Source: Candidatus Woesearchaeota archaeon (GTDB lineage Archaea; Nanobdellota; Nanobdellia; Woesearchaeales; GW2011-AR4). From it: DNA of 49,637 bases. The DNA is taken from the NCBI GenBank assembly GCA_016188245.1, contig JACPIE010000038.1, positions 94,939-144,575 on the forward strand, read 5' to 3'. Position 1 is the stretch's first letter. The number at the start of each line of letters is the position of its first letter. The position numbers and the translations under genes were made by a program. This document shows, piece after piece, positions 42,958 through 49,637 of this stretch. Below the pieces are notes generated by a model. That model was not told the origin of the DNA and searched no databases. It saw only the letters and a program-made list of their open reading frames with translations.

Positions 42958-43314
42958 TCAGGCTTTTCCTTCACACTTAACACCAAATGAGCCATAGCTC
43001 AGGCTCAAGTTGAATTTCTTGCACAATAAGTTCATCACTATTAAATTTTTCTCTGACGAGTCATCTACGATACACTGCCTGAATCCGAAATTGTCCCAGT
43101 CCGCAGTTCCATCCACTTTCCTGCAGAATATGATGAAGTCATCCGGCGCTTCAATGCTTACGGCTTCGCTTGCGTTCTTAATCTCTTTTTCTATCTTCTT
43201 GACCTCTTCAGGAATGGTTATAAAAGCCCAGAAAACGCTTGTCAGCACAACCCCTATAATCAATGCTCCGGCAAATATCCCCCATGCCTCAAGCTCCGAA
43301 TATGTTTTTGCCAT
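42958..43314 (-). CDS. Membrane-anchored small protein with Cys-containing extracellular part
   Basis: 118 aa. One helix at residues about 10-32 (AWGIFAGALIIGVVLTSVFWAF) is followed by a charged helix and a compact domain with four Cys (FCRKVDGT, FRQCIVDD, LLCKKF, VKCEGKA). No family is recognised. In line with the zinc ribbon ORF downstream and msrA upstream on the same strand. Confidence 0.65.
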   Translation of the reverse strand: MAKTYSELEAWGIFAGALIIGVVLTSVFWAFITIPEEVKKIEKEIKNASEAVSIEAPDDFIIFCRKVDGTADWDNFGFRQCIVDDSSEKNLIVMNLLCKKFNLSLSYGSFGVKCEGKA

Positions 43315-43346
43315 TACAGAGTAGGAATGAAAGCGGATTTAAAAAC

Positions 43347-43826
43347 TTAATGGCACACTTTCAGGCCTTCCTTCTCCAGATATCTCTGGTGATACTCCTC
43401 AGCCCTGTAGAAGGCGGCAGCAGGCAGTATCTCTGTCGTTACCTTACTTTTGAATTTGCCTGATTTTTCAAGGGATTCTTTTGCTTTTAGGGCAGCCTGC
43501 TTTTGCTTTTTATTATGGTAGAAAATTGCTGACCTGTATTGTGTTCCTGTGTCCGGGCCCTGCCTGTTCAGCTGTGTCGGGTCATGCACATTCCAAAAAA
43601 CATCAAGCAGTTCATCATATGAAACCTTTTTCGGGTCAAACTCAATTTGAACAGCTTCTACATGCCCGGTTTCACCTGTGCAGATATCCTCATAGCCCGG
43701 ATTTTTTGTTTTGCCGCCGGAGTAGCCGGCTGCTGTGTTGGCTACACCTTTGGTTTTCCTGAACGTTTCTTCAACGCCCCAGAAGCAGCCTGCCGCGAAT
43801 GTTGCAAACTCTGTTTTTGCCTTCAT
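43347..43826 (-). CDS. msrA: Peptide methionine sulfoxide reductase A
   Basis: 159 aa, the normal size. [11 protein letters not shown] holds the catalytic Cys of Msr[33 protein letters not shown] and the later QYRSAIFY segment are standard. It repairs methionine-S-sulfoxide with thioredoxin as reductant. A CH tail provides a possible resolving Cys. The 171 bases upstream hold no gene. Confidence 0.95.
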   Translation of the reverse strand: MKAKTEFATFAAGCFWGVEETFRKTKGVANTAAGYSGGKTKNPGYEDICTGETGHVEAVQIEFDPKKVSYDELLDVFWNVHDPTQLNRQGPDTGTQYRSAIFYHNKKQKQAALKAKESLEKSGKFKSKVTTEILPAAAFYRAEEYHQRYLEKEGLKVCH

Positions 43827-43997
43827 AATCAGGCTTGCAGTTTAGCCTGTATTTATACTTTTTCCAGAATTAATGCCAAATTGATCCGGAAAATAATAAT
43901 GCTCACGCCGTGCTATACGCGTTTTTGTGAAAAATTAGGGCACAGTACGTTTTAATTAATTTGTCAGAATAGTTATCGGAATAAAAATAATCAGAAT

Positions 43998-44204
43998 TTA
44001 AGCTGGAATGAGATTTTCAACTTGGAACTCTTTTAATAGATTCGGGTTTCTTTCCTTGACAAAAAGCAACTCTACACCTATAACCTGACCATCTTTGTTG
44101 AAGTCTGCTATAGTATTTTCATCTATCTCTTTAGTATGGTCTACTTTGTCATCTCTAAAAGTTATATACATTGCATCAGCATCTGAGTCATAGCGTATCT
44201 TCAT
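43998..44204 (-). CDS. DUF2283 family protein (antitoxin-like)
   Basis: 68 aa. MKIRYDSDADAMYITFRDDK and ENTIADFNKDGQVIGVELLF are the DUF2283 pattern. Overlaps the DUF4258 gene by ATGA; the two families commonly occur as a pair thought to be a toxin-antitoxin module. Here DUF2283 is the second gene. Confidence 0.8.
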   Translation of the reverse strand: MKIRYDSDADAMYITFRDDKVDHTKEIDENTIADFNKDGQVIGVELLFVKERNPNLLKEFQVENLIPA

Positions 44205-44413
44205 TTTAGAAAGAACGAAGTAATCACCTTTATATATCTTTCCTTTACATAAACCACTTTGAGAGTTTCACCATTGAGCTTTTTTACAGCATAATACTTA
44301 TTTTCATTTCTTCTTAATTCATCTGGCGATTTAATGGTCTCTTCAACCCATATCTTTTGTATCTTACGGTCTTCAATTTGAAATTCAGCATGCTTAGTGT
44401 AAATGATTTGCAT
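44201..44413 (-). CDS. DUF4258 family protein (toxin-like)
   Basis: 70 aa from ATG 44413; a TTG two codons earlier is in frame. MQIIYTKHAEFQIEDRKI, then VEETIKSPDEL and VVYVKERYIKVITSF, fit DUF4258, a small RelE-like fold. A TTTAAATA box precedes it near 44436. Predicted toxin of the pair. Confidence 0.75.
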   Translation of the reverse strand: MQIIYTKHAEFQIEDRKIQKIWVEETIKSPDELRRNENKYYAVKKLNGETLKVVYVKERYIKVITSFFLK

Positions 44414-44538
44414 AAGCAAGAAATATATTGGGTATTTAAATATCTTTTTAAGGTTAGAATGAACGTTTTATCAAAAATAGTTGAAATGGCGTGTTATGGT
44501 TAGTAAATCTTTAATACGTAAACCCAAATATTAGCTAT

Positions 44539-44838
44539 ATGCCTACTAAATCTCATTGTAAGGAATTAAAATATCTAATAAAATGGACAATCTATGGAAT
44601 TTTATTTGGTCTATTTTCTATGTTAGTAACCTTAGGTTCTGGAATGTTTAGCAATGAACTACCAATATTCAATTTTGGGGCATTGCTTATTGGAAAAATG
44701 TGGGATAATTTATTTCAAGATGTTAGAGGTGAACCAGCTTGGGGATTTCTTTTAATCTACTCCTCTTATTTTATTTTGTACGCCTTAACAGGGGCTTTAG
44801 TAGGATTTATTATTTGTAAAATAAAAACAAAAAAATAA
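44539..44838 (+). CDS. Small integral membrane protein, 99 aa
   Basis: Hydrophobic helices near residues 15-38 and 68-92 with a basic tail (KIKTKK), plus a shorter apolar stretch around 45-55. No family recognised. Isolated between a toxin-antitoxin pair and a tRNA. Confidence 0.6.
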   Translation: MPTKSHCKELKYLIKWTIYGILFGLFSMLVTLGSGMFSNELPIFNFGALLIGKMWDNLFQDVRGEPAWGFLLIYSSYFILYALTGALVGFIICKIKTKK

Positions 44839-44938
44839 TAGTCCAAACCTCTTTTCCAGTAGTACTTTCTATTCTGGCTATTTGGAATAACTCTAAATAA
44901 AAAATTCATTTGTAATCATTTGCCAGAAATTAATTTAA

Positions 44939-45013
44939 TGCTCCCATCGGGATTTGAACCCGAGTCACTGCCTCGAGAAGGCGGTATGATTGGCCGGACT
45001 ACACTATGGGAGC
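44939..45013 (-). tRNA. tRNA-Glu(CTC)
   Basis: 75 nt. Acceptor GCTCCCA pairs with TGGGAGC, T arm TCGGG/TTCAAAT/CCCGA, and the D region GTGTAGTCCGGCCAATCAT is typical of tRNA-Glu. The anticodon loop TTCTCGA gives CTC. The anticodon stem has one C-A mismatch (CCGCC/GGCAG). No intron. Confidence 0.9.
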
Positions 45014-45069
45014 TTAGGCTAACAGAATTTTACATTATTTTTAAAGGTTGAGGTTTCATTTTCTTGTTT

Positions 45070-45609
45070 TCACTGCAGTTCCCTCCTGAGTATCTTGTGC
45101 GCGCGGTTTATTGCCTTGAATGTGTCTGTATTCCCCCCTTCCATGTCAGGATGGTGCTGCCTGGCGAGCTCCTTGTACTTTTTATCGATAACTTCCATGT
45201 CGGTTACATCATGTTTTATCCCTAGGACATCCCTTGCCTCTTCGCGCTGTTTTTTGACGTCCTTGTCTTCAGAAAACTCGCCGATGAAATCGTTGATGCT
45301 TTTTTCTCCGTTCAGCAGTGCTGCAACTTCAAGGCCAATCACTTTGAACACCACATAAAGATTGTCAACAAACCTTTCACCTGCTCCGTAGCTGTAATGC
45401 AGGCGGTAGCCTTCAAGATACCATGTGGCAGAGGCTGGGGATTTTTTCATGGCAGCTGCCTCAACAGGCACGTCAATATCGTCTTCAGTAAGCCCGATTT
45501 TCCTCAGGGTCTCAATTATCTTGTTGGAATACTGCACAGCCCTCCTGTGGAAGGAGTCTCTGGCTGCTACAGCATCAAATTCATGCCCTTTGATTTTCAG
45601 CTTTGCCAT
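45070..45609 (-). CDS. J-domain protein with novel N-terminal domain
   Basis: 179 aa. The last 60 residues (DVLGIKHDVTDMEVIDKKYK, ARQHHPDMEGG, FKAINRAHKIL) are a J domain with the HPD triad, which stimulates Hsp70 ATPase. The N-terminal 110 residues are not a known DnaJ part and contain SATWYLEGYRLHYSYGAGERF. It likely targets Hsp70 (DnaK) to a specific client. Confidence 0.85.
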   Translation of the reverse strand: MAKLKIKGHEFDAVAARDSFHRRAVQYSNKIIETLRKIGLTEDDIDVPVEAAAMKKSPASATWYLEGYRLHYSYGAGERFVDNLYVVFKVIGLEVAALLNGEKSINDFIGEFSEDKDVKKQREEARDVLGIKHDVTDMEVIDKKYKELARQHHPDMEGGNTDTFKAINRAHKILRRELQ

Positions 45610-45615
45610 TTTTTA

Positions 45616-45854
45616 CAAGAACCTTATCAGAACTTGGTGATGTGCGGAATAGTTTTTGATTTATAAAGGTTAAGGAAAAAGATGTCCTATAGTGCAGCGA
45701 GTTTCAGATGCCAAAAAAATTTAAAATTTTTGAAGGCGCATGGATTTTGCGGCTCAATATTTTCAGTAGCCTGTTTTTATTTATAACTGATTCATTTTAA
45801 CACCCCTCAAGCCAAAACCCTACCTTTTTAAATGGAGATTGCATCCTTAAGCAT
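45616..45854. other. Gene-free stretch between J-domain gene and radical SAM gene
   Basis: No ORF was found. It contains an A/T inverted repeat near 45714-45733 and a TTTTTAAATGG box at about 45825-45835 that may be the promoter of the gene at 45855. Confidence 0.5.
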
Positions 45855-47312
45855 ATGGAAAAAAGCTTTTTGCCGGTATCATTTAAAGAGGGAAAGAAAT
45901 ATTACAAAAATTTCACCGGCTTTGATGTGATTTTCGTCACAGGAGACCCATACTATGACCACCCTTTAAGCGGGATGGCGATAATTGCAAGGCTTCTCGA
46001 TAAAAAAGGCTACAAAGCCGGCATTATAGCCCAGCCTTTAAGCGACGAAGATTACAAGGCATGCGGCGCCCCAAAATATTTTTTCTGCATCACTTCAGGA
46101 CTGCTGGACTCTATGCTTGCAAACTACACCCCAATGCTGAAGAAAAGGGAGAATATCCTTGTGCCGGAAAGGGCCCTGATGGTCTACACTCAAAAGATTA
46201 AGCAGCACTTCAAAGGCTGCATGACTATAATTGGGGGAGTTGAAGCGACAATAAGGAGATTCACTCATTTTGACTACAGGGACAACAAGCTGAGGAGGGG
46301 AATTTTGAATGACACAAAAGCGGACTTGCTGCTTTTCGGGAATGCCGAGCGCTCAATCTTAACATTGCTGGAAAGGATGAAACAAATAACAATGGGCTCA
46401 TTCGAAGGCGTAAAAAATCATCTGGATTTGGGCTCGATTGATGGGATTTCTTTCAGGGTTAAAAAAGAAGATATGAATCAGAAAATAAGGCATCTTCCGC
46501 CATATGAGGAATGCGCTGCCGACAAGGAAAAATTCAGCCTTCTGGCAAGGACATTTTATTTATTGCCCGATGACGCGTTTATTGAAAGGTGCGGCAGCGG
46601 GTTCATACAGCACAACAGGCCGTGCCACACCCTGGCTGAAAAAGAGATGAATTATATTTATAACATGCCTTTCACCAGAAAGCTGCACCCATCAACAAAA
46701 TTTTTTGAATTCAATCAAAACATGGTTGAAAACCTTGAATCATCTGTTGTCATAGGAAGGGGATGCTGGGGGTCCTGCTCGTTTTGCGTTATACCTTTGG
46801 TGCAGGGAAAGGAAGTTGCGAAGAGAAGCAAGGAAAGCATCGTTCAGGAAATTGAAGCGCTTTACAGCTCAGGCACTAAAAAAATAAACGACCTTACGCT
46901 GCCGACACTGAACATGTATGGCTCAAGATGCGCGCTCTACAGGCACGAATCAAAAATATACTCTCCAATCATTGATGAACCCATAACTGTTTACGACAAG
47001 AAAGACTACTGCAACCAGGAATGTGTCGGGTGCAAATACAGGGTATTAAGCGATGATTTATACCCTTTGCTTGAGGAAGTTGAAAAGCTAAACCAGAAAT
47101 ATGCAGGCACTTCCATGGAATTGAGGAGCGCGATAAGGCACGACATAATTCTTGGCCAGAAGAATCTTTTCAGGAAGATAATGCAGTTTGTAACAAGATT
47201 AAAAATTGCCCCTGAAAATTTGAGCGACACTGTGCTGAAGCAGATGAACAAGGCAACTGCATCGGCGTTCAAAGAGTTTCTTGAAGAATACAAAAAAGTT
47301 AACAAGGAGTAG
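45855..47312 (+). CDS. YgiQ-family radical SAM protein, truncated by in-frame TAG
   Basis: 485 aa, followed in the same frame by the rest of the protein. VTGDPYYDHPLSGMAIIARL is the YgiQ opening, GRGCWGSCSFCVIP holds the radical SAM CxxxCxxC cluster near residue 305, and the centre carries FIERCGSGFIQHNRP. Family members are about 580-600 aa; N-terminal part plus continuation total about 580. The stop is TAG at 47310-47312 after YKKVNKE, in a variable linker. Confidence 0.85.
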   Translation: MEKSFLPVSFKEGKKYYKNFTGFDVIFVTGDPYYDHPLSGMAIIARLLDKKGYKAGIIAQPLSDEDYKACGAPKYFFCITSGLLDSMLANYTPMLKKRENILVPERALMVYTQKIKQHFKGCMTIIGGVEATIRRFTHFDYRDNKLRRGILNDTKADLLLFGNAERSILTLLERMKQITMGSFEGVKNHLDLGSIDGISFRVKKEDMNQKIRHLPPYEECAADKEKFSLLARTFYLLPDDAFIERCGSGFIQHNRPCHTLAEKEMNYIYNMPFTRKLHPSTKFFEFNQNMVENLESSVVIGRGCWGSCSFCVIPLVQGKEVAKRSKESIVQEIEALYSSGTKKINDLTLPTLNMYGSRCALYRHESKIYSPIIDEPITVYDKKDYCNQECVGCKYRVLSDDLYPLLEEVEKLNQKYAGTSMELRSAIRHDIILGQKNLFRKIMQFVTRLKIAPENLSDTVLKQMNKATASAFKEFLEEYKKVNKE

Positions 47313-47597
47313 AACACCAATAAGAATCTTGTGCCTTATTTCATAGCAGCACATCCCGGAAGCACAAAGGGGGACATGGAAGAAACTAAAAAATTCTGCA
47401 AAGAAAACGGCATTTTTGTAAATTTGACGCAGGTGTTCACTCCAACTCCCGGGACTTTGTCAACTGCAATGTATTACGCCGGAGAAAACCCGATGACAAG
47501 GGAAAAAATCCACGTTCCGAGAACTTTCAGGGAGAAAAAAGACCAGAAGAACATTCTGCTGAAAAAGGAAGAAGAGATTGTTGATGATAACGGGTGA
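47313..47597 (+). pseudogene. C-terminal part of the YgiQ-family protein beyond the TAG
   Basis: In frame with the previous ORF: NTNKNLVPYFIAAHPGSTKG continues the conserved (L/V)PYFIA(S/A)HPG block and VNLTQVFTPTPGTLSTAMYY follows, as in intact relatives. A GTG at 47331 could restart translation, but the missing linker makes a separate functional protein unlikely. It may also be made by readthrough. Confidence 0.75.
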
Positions 47598-47646
47598 ACT
47601 TTTTATTTTTGCAAACTAATTTAAACTAGCAACTGATATTATATTC

Positions 47647-48009
47647 ATGCATATTCCGAAAAAATACGGCCATGGCAAGGTTGACAAGTGCCCTTTCTGC
47701 CAGAAGCATGCAACGGCAATGAACGAGCAGAAAGTTCCTGTCTGCCAGTCCCATAAGGATGAGGTGCTCGACAATCTTAAATGCATCTGCGGCTCGCCCC
47801 TTGAAACTTTGCACGGCAAATTCGGAACATTTTTTTCATGCGTGAAATGCGGCAATATCAATATGAGGAAGGCATTGGAATTCAATGAAATAAAGCCCAG
47901 AATGCACAATGAAATTTTTTCCCAAAATAAGCATGAAAGAGCTTGCCAAAATAAGCCGCAGCCCAAGGAAATGACTGTGAGGAGCGATGATCCCAGATAT
48001 TTCGACTAA
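47647..48009 (+). CDS. Archaeal zinc-binding protein with three Cys/His clusters
   Basis: 120 aa. Cys/His sets at CPFCQKHAT, VCQSHKDEV, CICGSPL and CVKCGNINM suggest two zinc sites. The start MHIPKKYGHGKVDKCPFC is of a type I associate with small archaeal nucleic-acid-related proteins. The last 23 bases overlap the S4 gene, so the two are coupled. Confidence 0.7.
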   Translation: MHIPKKYGHGKVDKCPFCQKHATAMNEQKVPVCQSHKDEVLDNLKCICGSPLETLHGKFGTFFSCVKCGNINMRKALEFNEIKPRMHNEIFSQNKHERACQNKPQPKEMTVRSDDPRYFD

Positions 48010-48205
48010 ACATATCGAGCTGAACACATTCCTCAGGATAGTTGGAATCGAAGGGACCGGCGGAAAAATCAGGCAAATAATACGCTCAGGCTCCGTCAAG
48101 GTTAACGGGGAAATTGAGACAAGAAACAAAAGAAAATTAAAGGCAAATGATATTGTTGAATACCTTGGAAAGAAACATGAAGTCGAGGAGAAGCTGACAA
48201 GGTAA
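47987..48205 (+). CDS. S4-domain RNA-binding protein (YbcJ-like)
   Basis: 72 aa. IELNTFLRIVGIEGTGGKIRQ, SGSVKVNGEIETRNKRKL and ANDIVEYLGKKHEV follow the S4 fold as in YbcJ/RlbA-type proteins. S4 proteins bind structured RNA, often rRNA. Overlaps the zinc protein gene. Confidence 0.85.
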   Translation: MIPDISTKHIELNTFLRIVGIEGTGGKIRQIIRSGSVKVNGEIETRNKRKLKANDIVEYLGKKHEVEEKLTR

Positions 48206-48333
48206 CTTGCGTTACTGATGTTATATTTTTTGCCAGCTTATGCAAGTCCTAGAAAATTGCGAAGCAAAGTAAATTTTTTGGGCTCTAAATATCAAAAAAT
48301 ATATATTAATTAACACATAATAGTGGTATAAAC

Positions 48334-48585
48334 ATGAAGAAACTGCCACAGGGAAAAGCACTTGAGAAAAGGTGCAAAGAACTAGGAATCGAATGTTCTG
48401 GTCTTGAAATACGTCAACGTGATTCGGGAGAGAATTGGAAAGTATATGAATTTAAATTACAGAAAAAAATCATGGAAGCCGAACGTTCGATTAGGGAGCA
48501 TAGACTCTGGATTATTGCTCTAGTTTCTGCAATTGCTTCTGCGGTAAGTGCGATAATTGCATTAGTAGCAGTTTTGCTTAAATAA
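48334..48585 (+). CDS. Small protein with C-terminal membrane helix
   Basis: 83 aa. A charged N-terminal half (KALEKRCKELGIECSGLEIR) precedes a single C-terminal helix (LWIIALVSAIASAVSAIIAL). TATATATTAA upstream at about 48298 may be the promoter. No family recognised. Confidence 0.55.
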   Translation: MKKLPQGKALEKRCKELGIECSGLEIRQRDSGENWKVYEFKLQKKIMEAERSIREHRLWIIALVSAIASAVSAIIALVAVLLK

Positions 48586-48722
48586 TCATTCAAACTATTC
48601 AAACTCAAAAAAATTATTGATTTTAACTTCAATTAAACATAATAAAAGTAAGTTTAACAATCTGTTTTTTCTCCGTCAAAGAACCAGCAAACTATAAATA
48701 CCAATCAACTCACCAGTTTACT

Positions 48723-49139
48723 ATGGCAGAAGAATACATAATAGACACCTCAATTTGGGTTGACCTTTATGAAGATAGGAAAGGTTACAACAATGAACCA
48801 TTAGGTGATTATGCCTTTAAACTGCTTGTCAAAATAAAAGCAAAAGAAAGTGCTATTGTGCTTACTGATTTTCTTATCAAAGAGCTTGAGACAATTTATT
48901 CAGTTGCAGAAATCAATGGAATGTTCAAGCCTTTTGAAAACATCATAAAAAAGATTATTGCCACAGAAAAACAGCGAGAAGAAGCTAAAAAAATTGCAAA
49001 GGAAAGAGATGTGCCTGCTGGAGATGCTTTGCACGCTATTATCGCAAGGGACAACGACTTAATCCTTGTAACAAGAGACAGACATTTCAGAAAACTAGAA
49101 GATATATCAAAACACTACAAGCCAGAAGAACTTATCTAA
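48723..49139 (+). CDS. PIN-domain toxin-like RNase
   Basis: 138 aa. IIDTSIWVDLYED gives the first Asp, LIKELETIY the second acidic residue, VPAGDALHAIIA the third and LVTRDRHF the fourth, a full PIN set. A CTATAAATACC box lies about 27 bases upstream. The partner antitoxin is convergent at 49132, not upstream as usual. Confidence 0.85.
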   Translation: MAEEYIIDTSIWVDLYEDRKGYNNEPLGDYAFKLLVKIKAKESAIVLTDFLIKELETIYSVAEINGMFKPFENIIKKIIATEKQREEAKKIAKERDVPAGDALHAIIARDNDLILVTRDRHFRKLEDISKHYKPEELI

Positions 49140-49392
49140 CTTTTTTATCAAGCTCTTCAAAAACTTTCTTCCTTACTTTTTCCAGTTCTTCATCGCTTGT
49201 TTTCTTTTTAGAAGCTCCTTTCAAGTGTGCAATTTCTATCATAGCCTCTTTTAGCTTAGTTTCTTCCACCTTTTCCCTAAGAGCATTTCTGATAAATTCT
49301 GTCCTGTTATGATAGCCCTGTTTCTCCACAATAGAGTCTATCTCTTTCAAGAACATATCGTCCAGCTTTAGAGTAATCATTTCAGTTGTCAT
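49132..49392 (-). CDS. Ribbon-helix-helix (CopG-like) antitoxin
   Basis: 86 aa from ATG 49392; a second ATG at 49380 is possible. MITLKLDDMFLKEIDSIVEK and RTEFIRNALREKVEE form the RHH DNA-binding fold; the rest is a charged helical tail. Promoter CGAAAAGTTTATATATC lies 25-30 bases upstream and a palindrome (49400-49411) sits between it and the start. The 3' ends of this gene and the PIN gene overlap by 8 bp. Confidence 0.8.
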   Translation of the reverse strand: MTTEMITLKLDDMFLKEIDSIVEKQGYHNRTEFIRNALREKVEETKLKEAMIEIAHLKGASKKKTSDEELEKVRKKVFEELDKKVR

Positions 49393-49399
49393 ATAGCTA

Positions 49400-49411
49400 T
49401 TGTATATACAA
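49400..49411. promoter_or_regulatory. RHH operator palindrome
   Basis: TTGTATATACAA is a perfect 12-bp palindrome between the minus-strand TATA box (about 49415-49423) and the RHH start codon, the usual position for an autorepressed antitoxin. Confidence 0.6.
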
Positions 49412-49620
49412 CAGATATATAAACTTTTCGCCTTTATTTTTTCTAATAAAGACAAAGTTCGTAATAACGTAGTGAGTGTGCCACCTTCCGTCGTTTTATC
49501 GTTCGTGTGCCCCGAGCAATAATTGATTTTAAAACTATTAACGCATTTCCAACTGCGTTTAATTATGGATTATCATGTTAAAACGAAATTTTTATAAGCT
49601 TCGTAATTTATTATGAAAAG

Positions 49621-49637
49621 ATGATAATCGGCATAAC
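49621..49637 (+). CDS. Start of a gene running off the window
   Basis: ATGATAATCGGCATAAC encodes MIIGI, a start often seen in P-loop nucleotide kinases. TTTTTATAAG lies about 30 bases upstream. Too short to identify. Confidence 0.3.

Noticed and set aside
43827..44538. Direct repeats around the DUF4258/DUF2283 pair, as for the other cassettes
   Set aside because: I compared the flanks by eye and found no repeat longer than about 8 bases, so this pair does not support the insertion pattern.
45714..45733. Terminator hairpin
   Set aside because: It is an A/T-only inverted repeat in an AT-rich gap with no T tract placed clearly after a gene end on either strand.
47310..47312. TAG as a pyrrolysine codon throughout the genome
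   Set aside because: TAG ends several well-formed genes in this window (PIN, HIT, HEPN, MNT, 2116-aa protein) without conserved sequence beyond it, so genome-wide recoding is not supported.
48590..49530. Direct repeat ATTGATTTTAA on both sides of the PIN/RHH pair
   Set aside because: Only 11 bases, AT-rich, and not placed at gene ends; it can occur by chance.

Overview
The window reads as a chromosome segment of a small-genome DPANN archaeon, most like Woesearchaeota or Pacearchaeota. Reasons: archaeal BRE/TATA promoters (CGAAA then TTTATATA-type boxes) close to start codons, tRNA genes with introns in the anticodon loop, an archaeal pyrB-pyrI pair, archaeal small zinc proteins, many toxin-antitoxin pairs, and very large Asn/Ser/Thr-rich surface proteins. 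Taxonomy is inferred from gene content only. No rRNA, CRISPR array or insertion sequence was seen.

Region 1 (1-22300) is dominated by two side-by-side, distantly related surface operons. Each has a protein with an N-terminal membrane anchor (2-1999 and 12924-14846), a giant beta-sandwich/FN3-like secreted protein whose C-terminal half is rich in Cys and hydrophobic segments (2138-5380 and 14843-21463), and a polytopic membrane protein (11439-12203 and 21470-22300). The first copy also carries a 46-aa ORF, a 124-aa module protein and a 1657-aa Pro/Ala-linker protein with a peptidoglycan-binding-like repeat. Start/stop overlaps (ATGA) imply translational coupling. A PIN cassette sits inside the first operon. 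I infer an undescribed cell-surface assembly; its function is not visible from sequence.

Region 2 (22297-27679) holds two unknown minus-strand genes behind a duplicated promoter/operator, a VapBC pair, a duplicated-nucleotidyltransferase protein and a CBS/zinc-ribbon protein.

Region 3 (27822-32923) is a pyrimidine operon, pyrB-pyrI-pyrD-(metzincin)-pyrK, followed by a HIT hydrolase, an intron-bearing tRNA-Met and a thioredoxin-fold protein.

Region 4 (32926-41416) has a HEPN-MNT cassette, a decayed gene, a 79-bp tandem promoter repeat, a double-HTH regulator and the 2116-aa surface protein it overlaps (LamG domain, C-terminal membrane anchor).

Region 5 (41456-49637) has a GT2-TPR glycosyltransferase, tRNA-Ser with intron, a cloverleaf-like element, small zinc proteins, msrA, a DUF4258/DUF2283 pair, tRNA-Glu, a J-domain protein, a radical SAM YgiQ-type gene broken by an in-frame TAG, an S4 protein and a convergent PIN/RHH pair.

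The most interesting pattern is that three separate toxin-antitoxin-like cassettes (PIN at 5.8 kb, VapBC at 24.4 kb, HEPN-MNT at 32.9 kb) are each bracketed by direct repeats of 19-34 bp that copy the end of a neighbouring gene or a neighbouring palindrome. This suggests a common insertion route that preserves the target gene. The second theme is tandemly multiplied promoter/operator units in front of regulatory genes.
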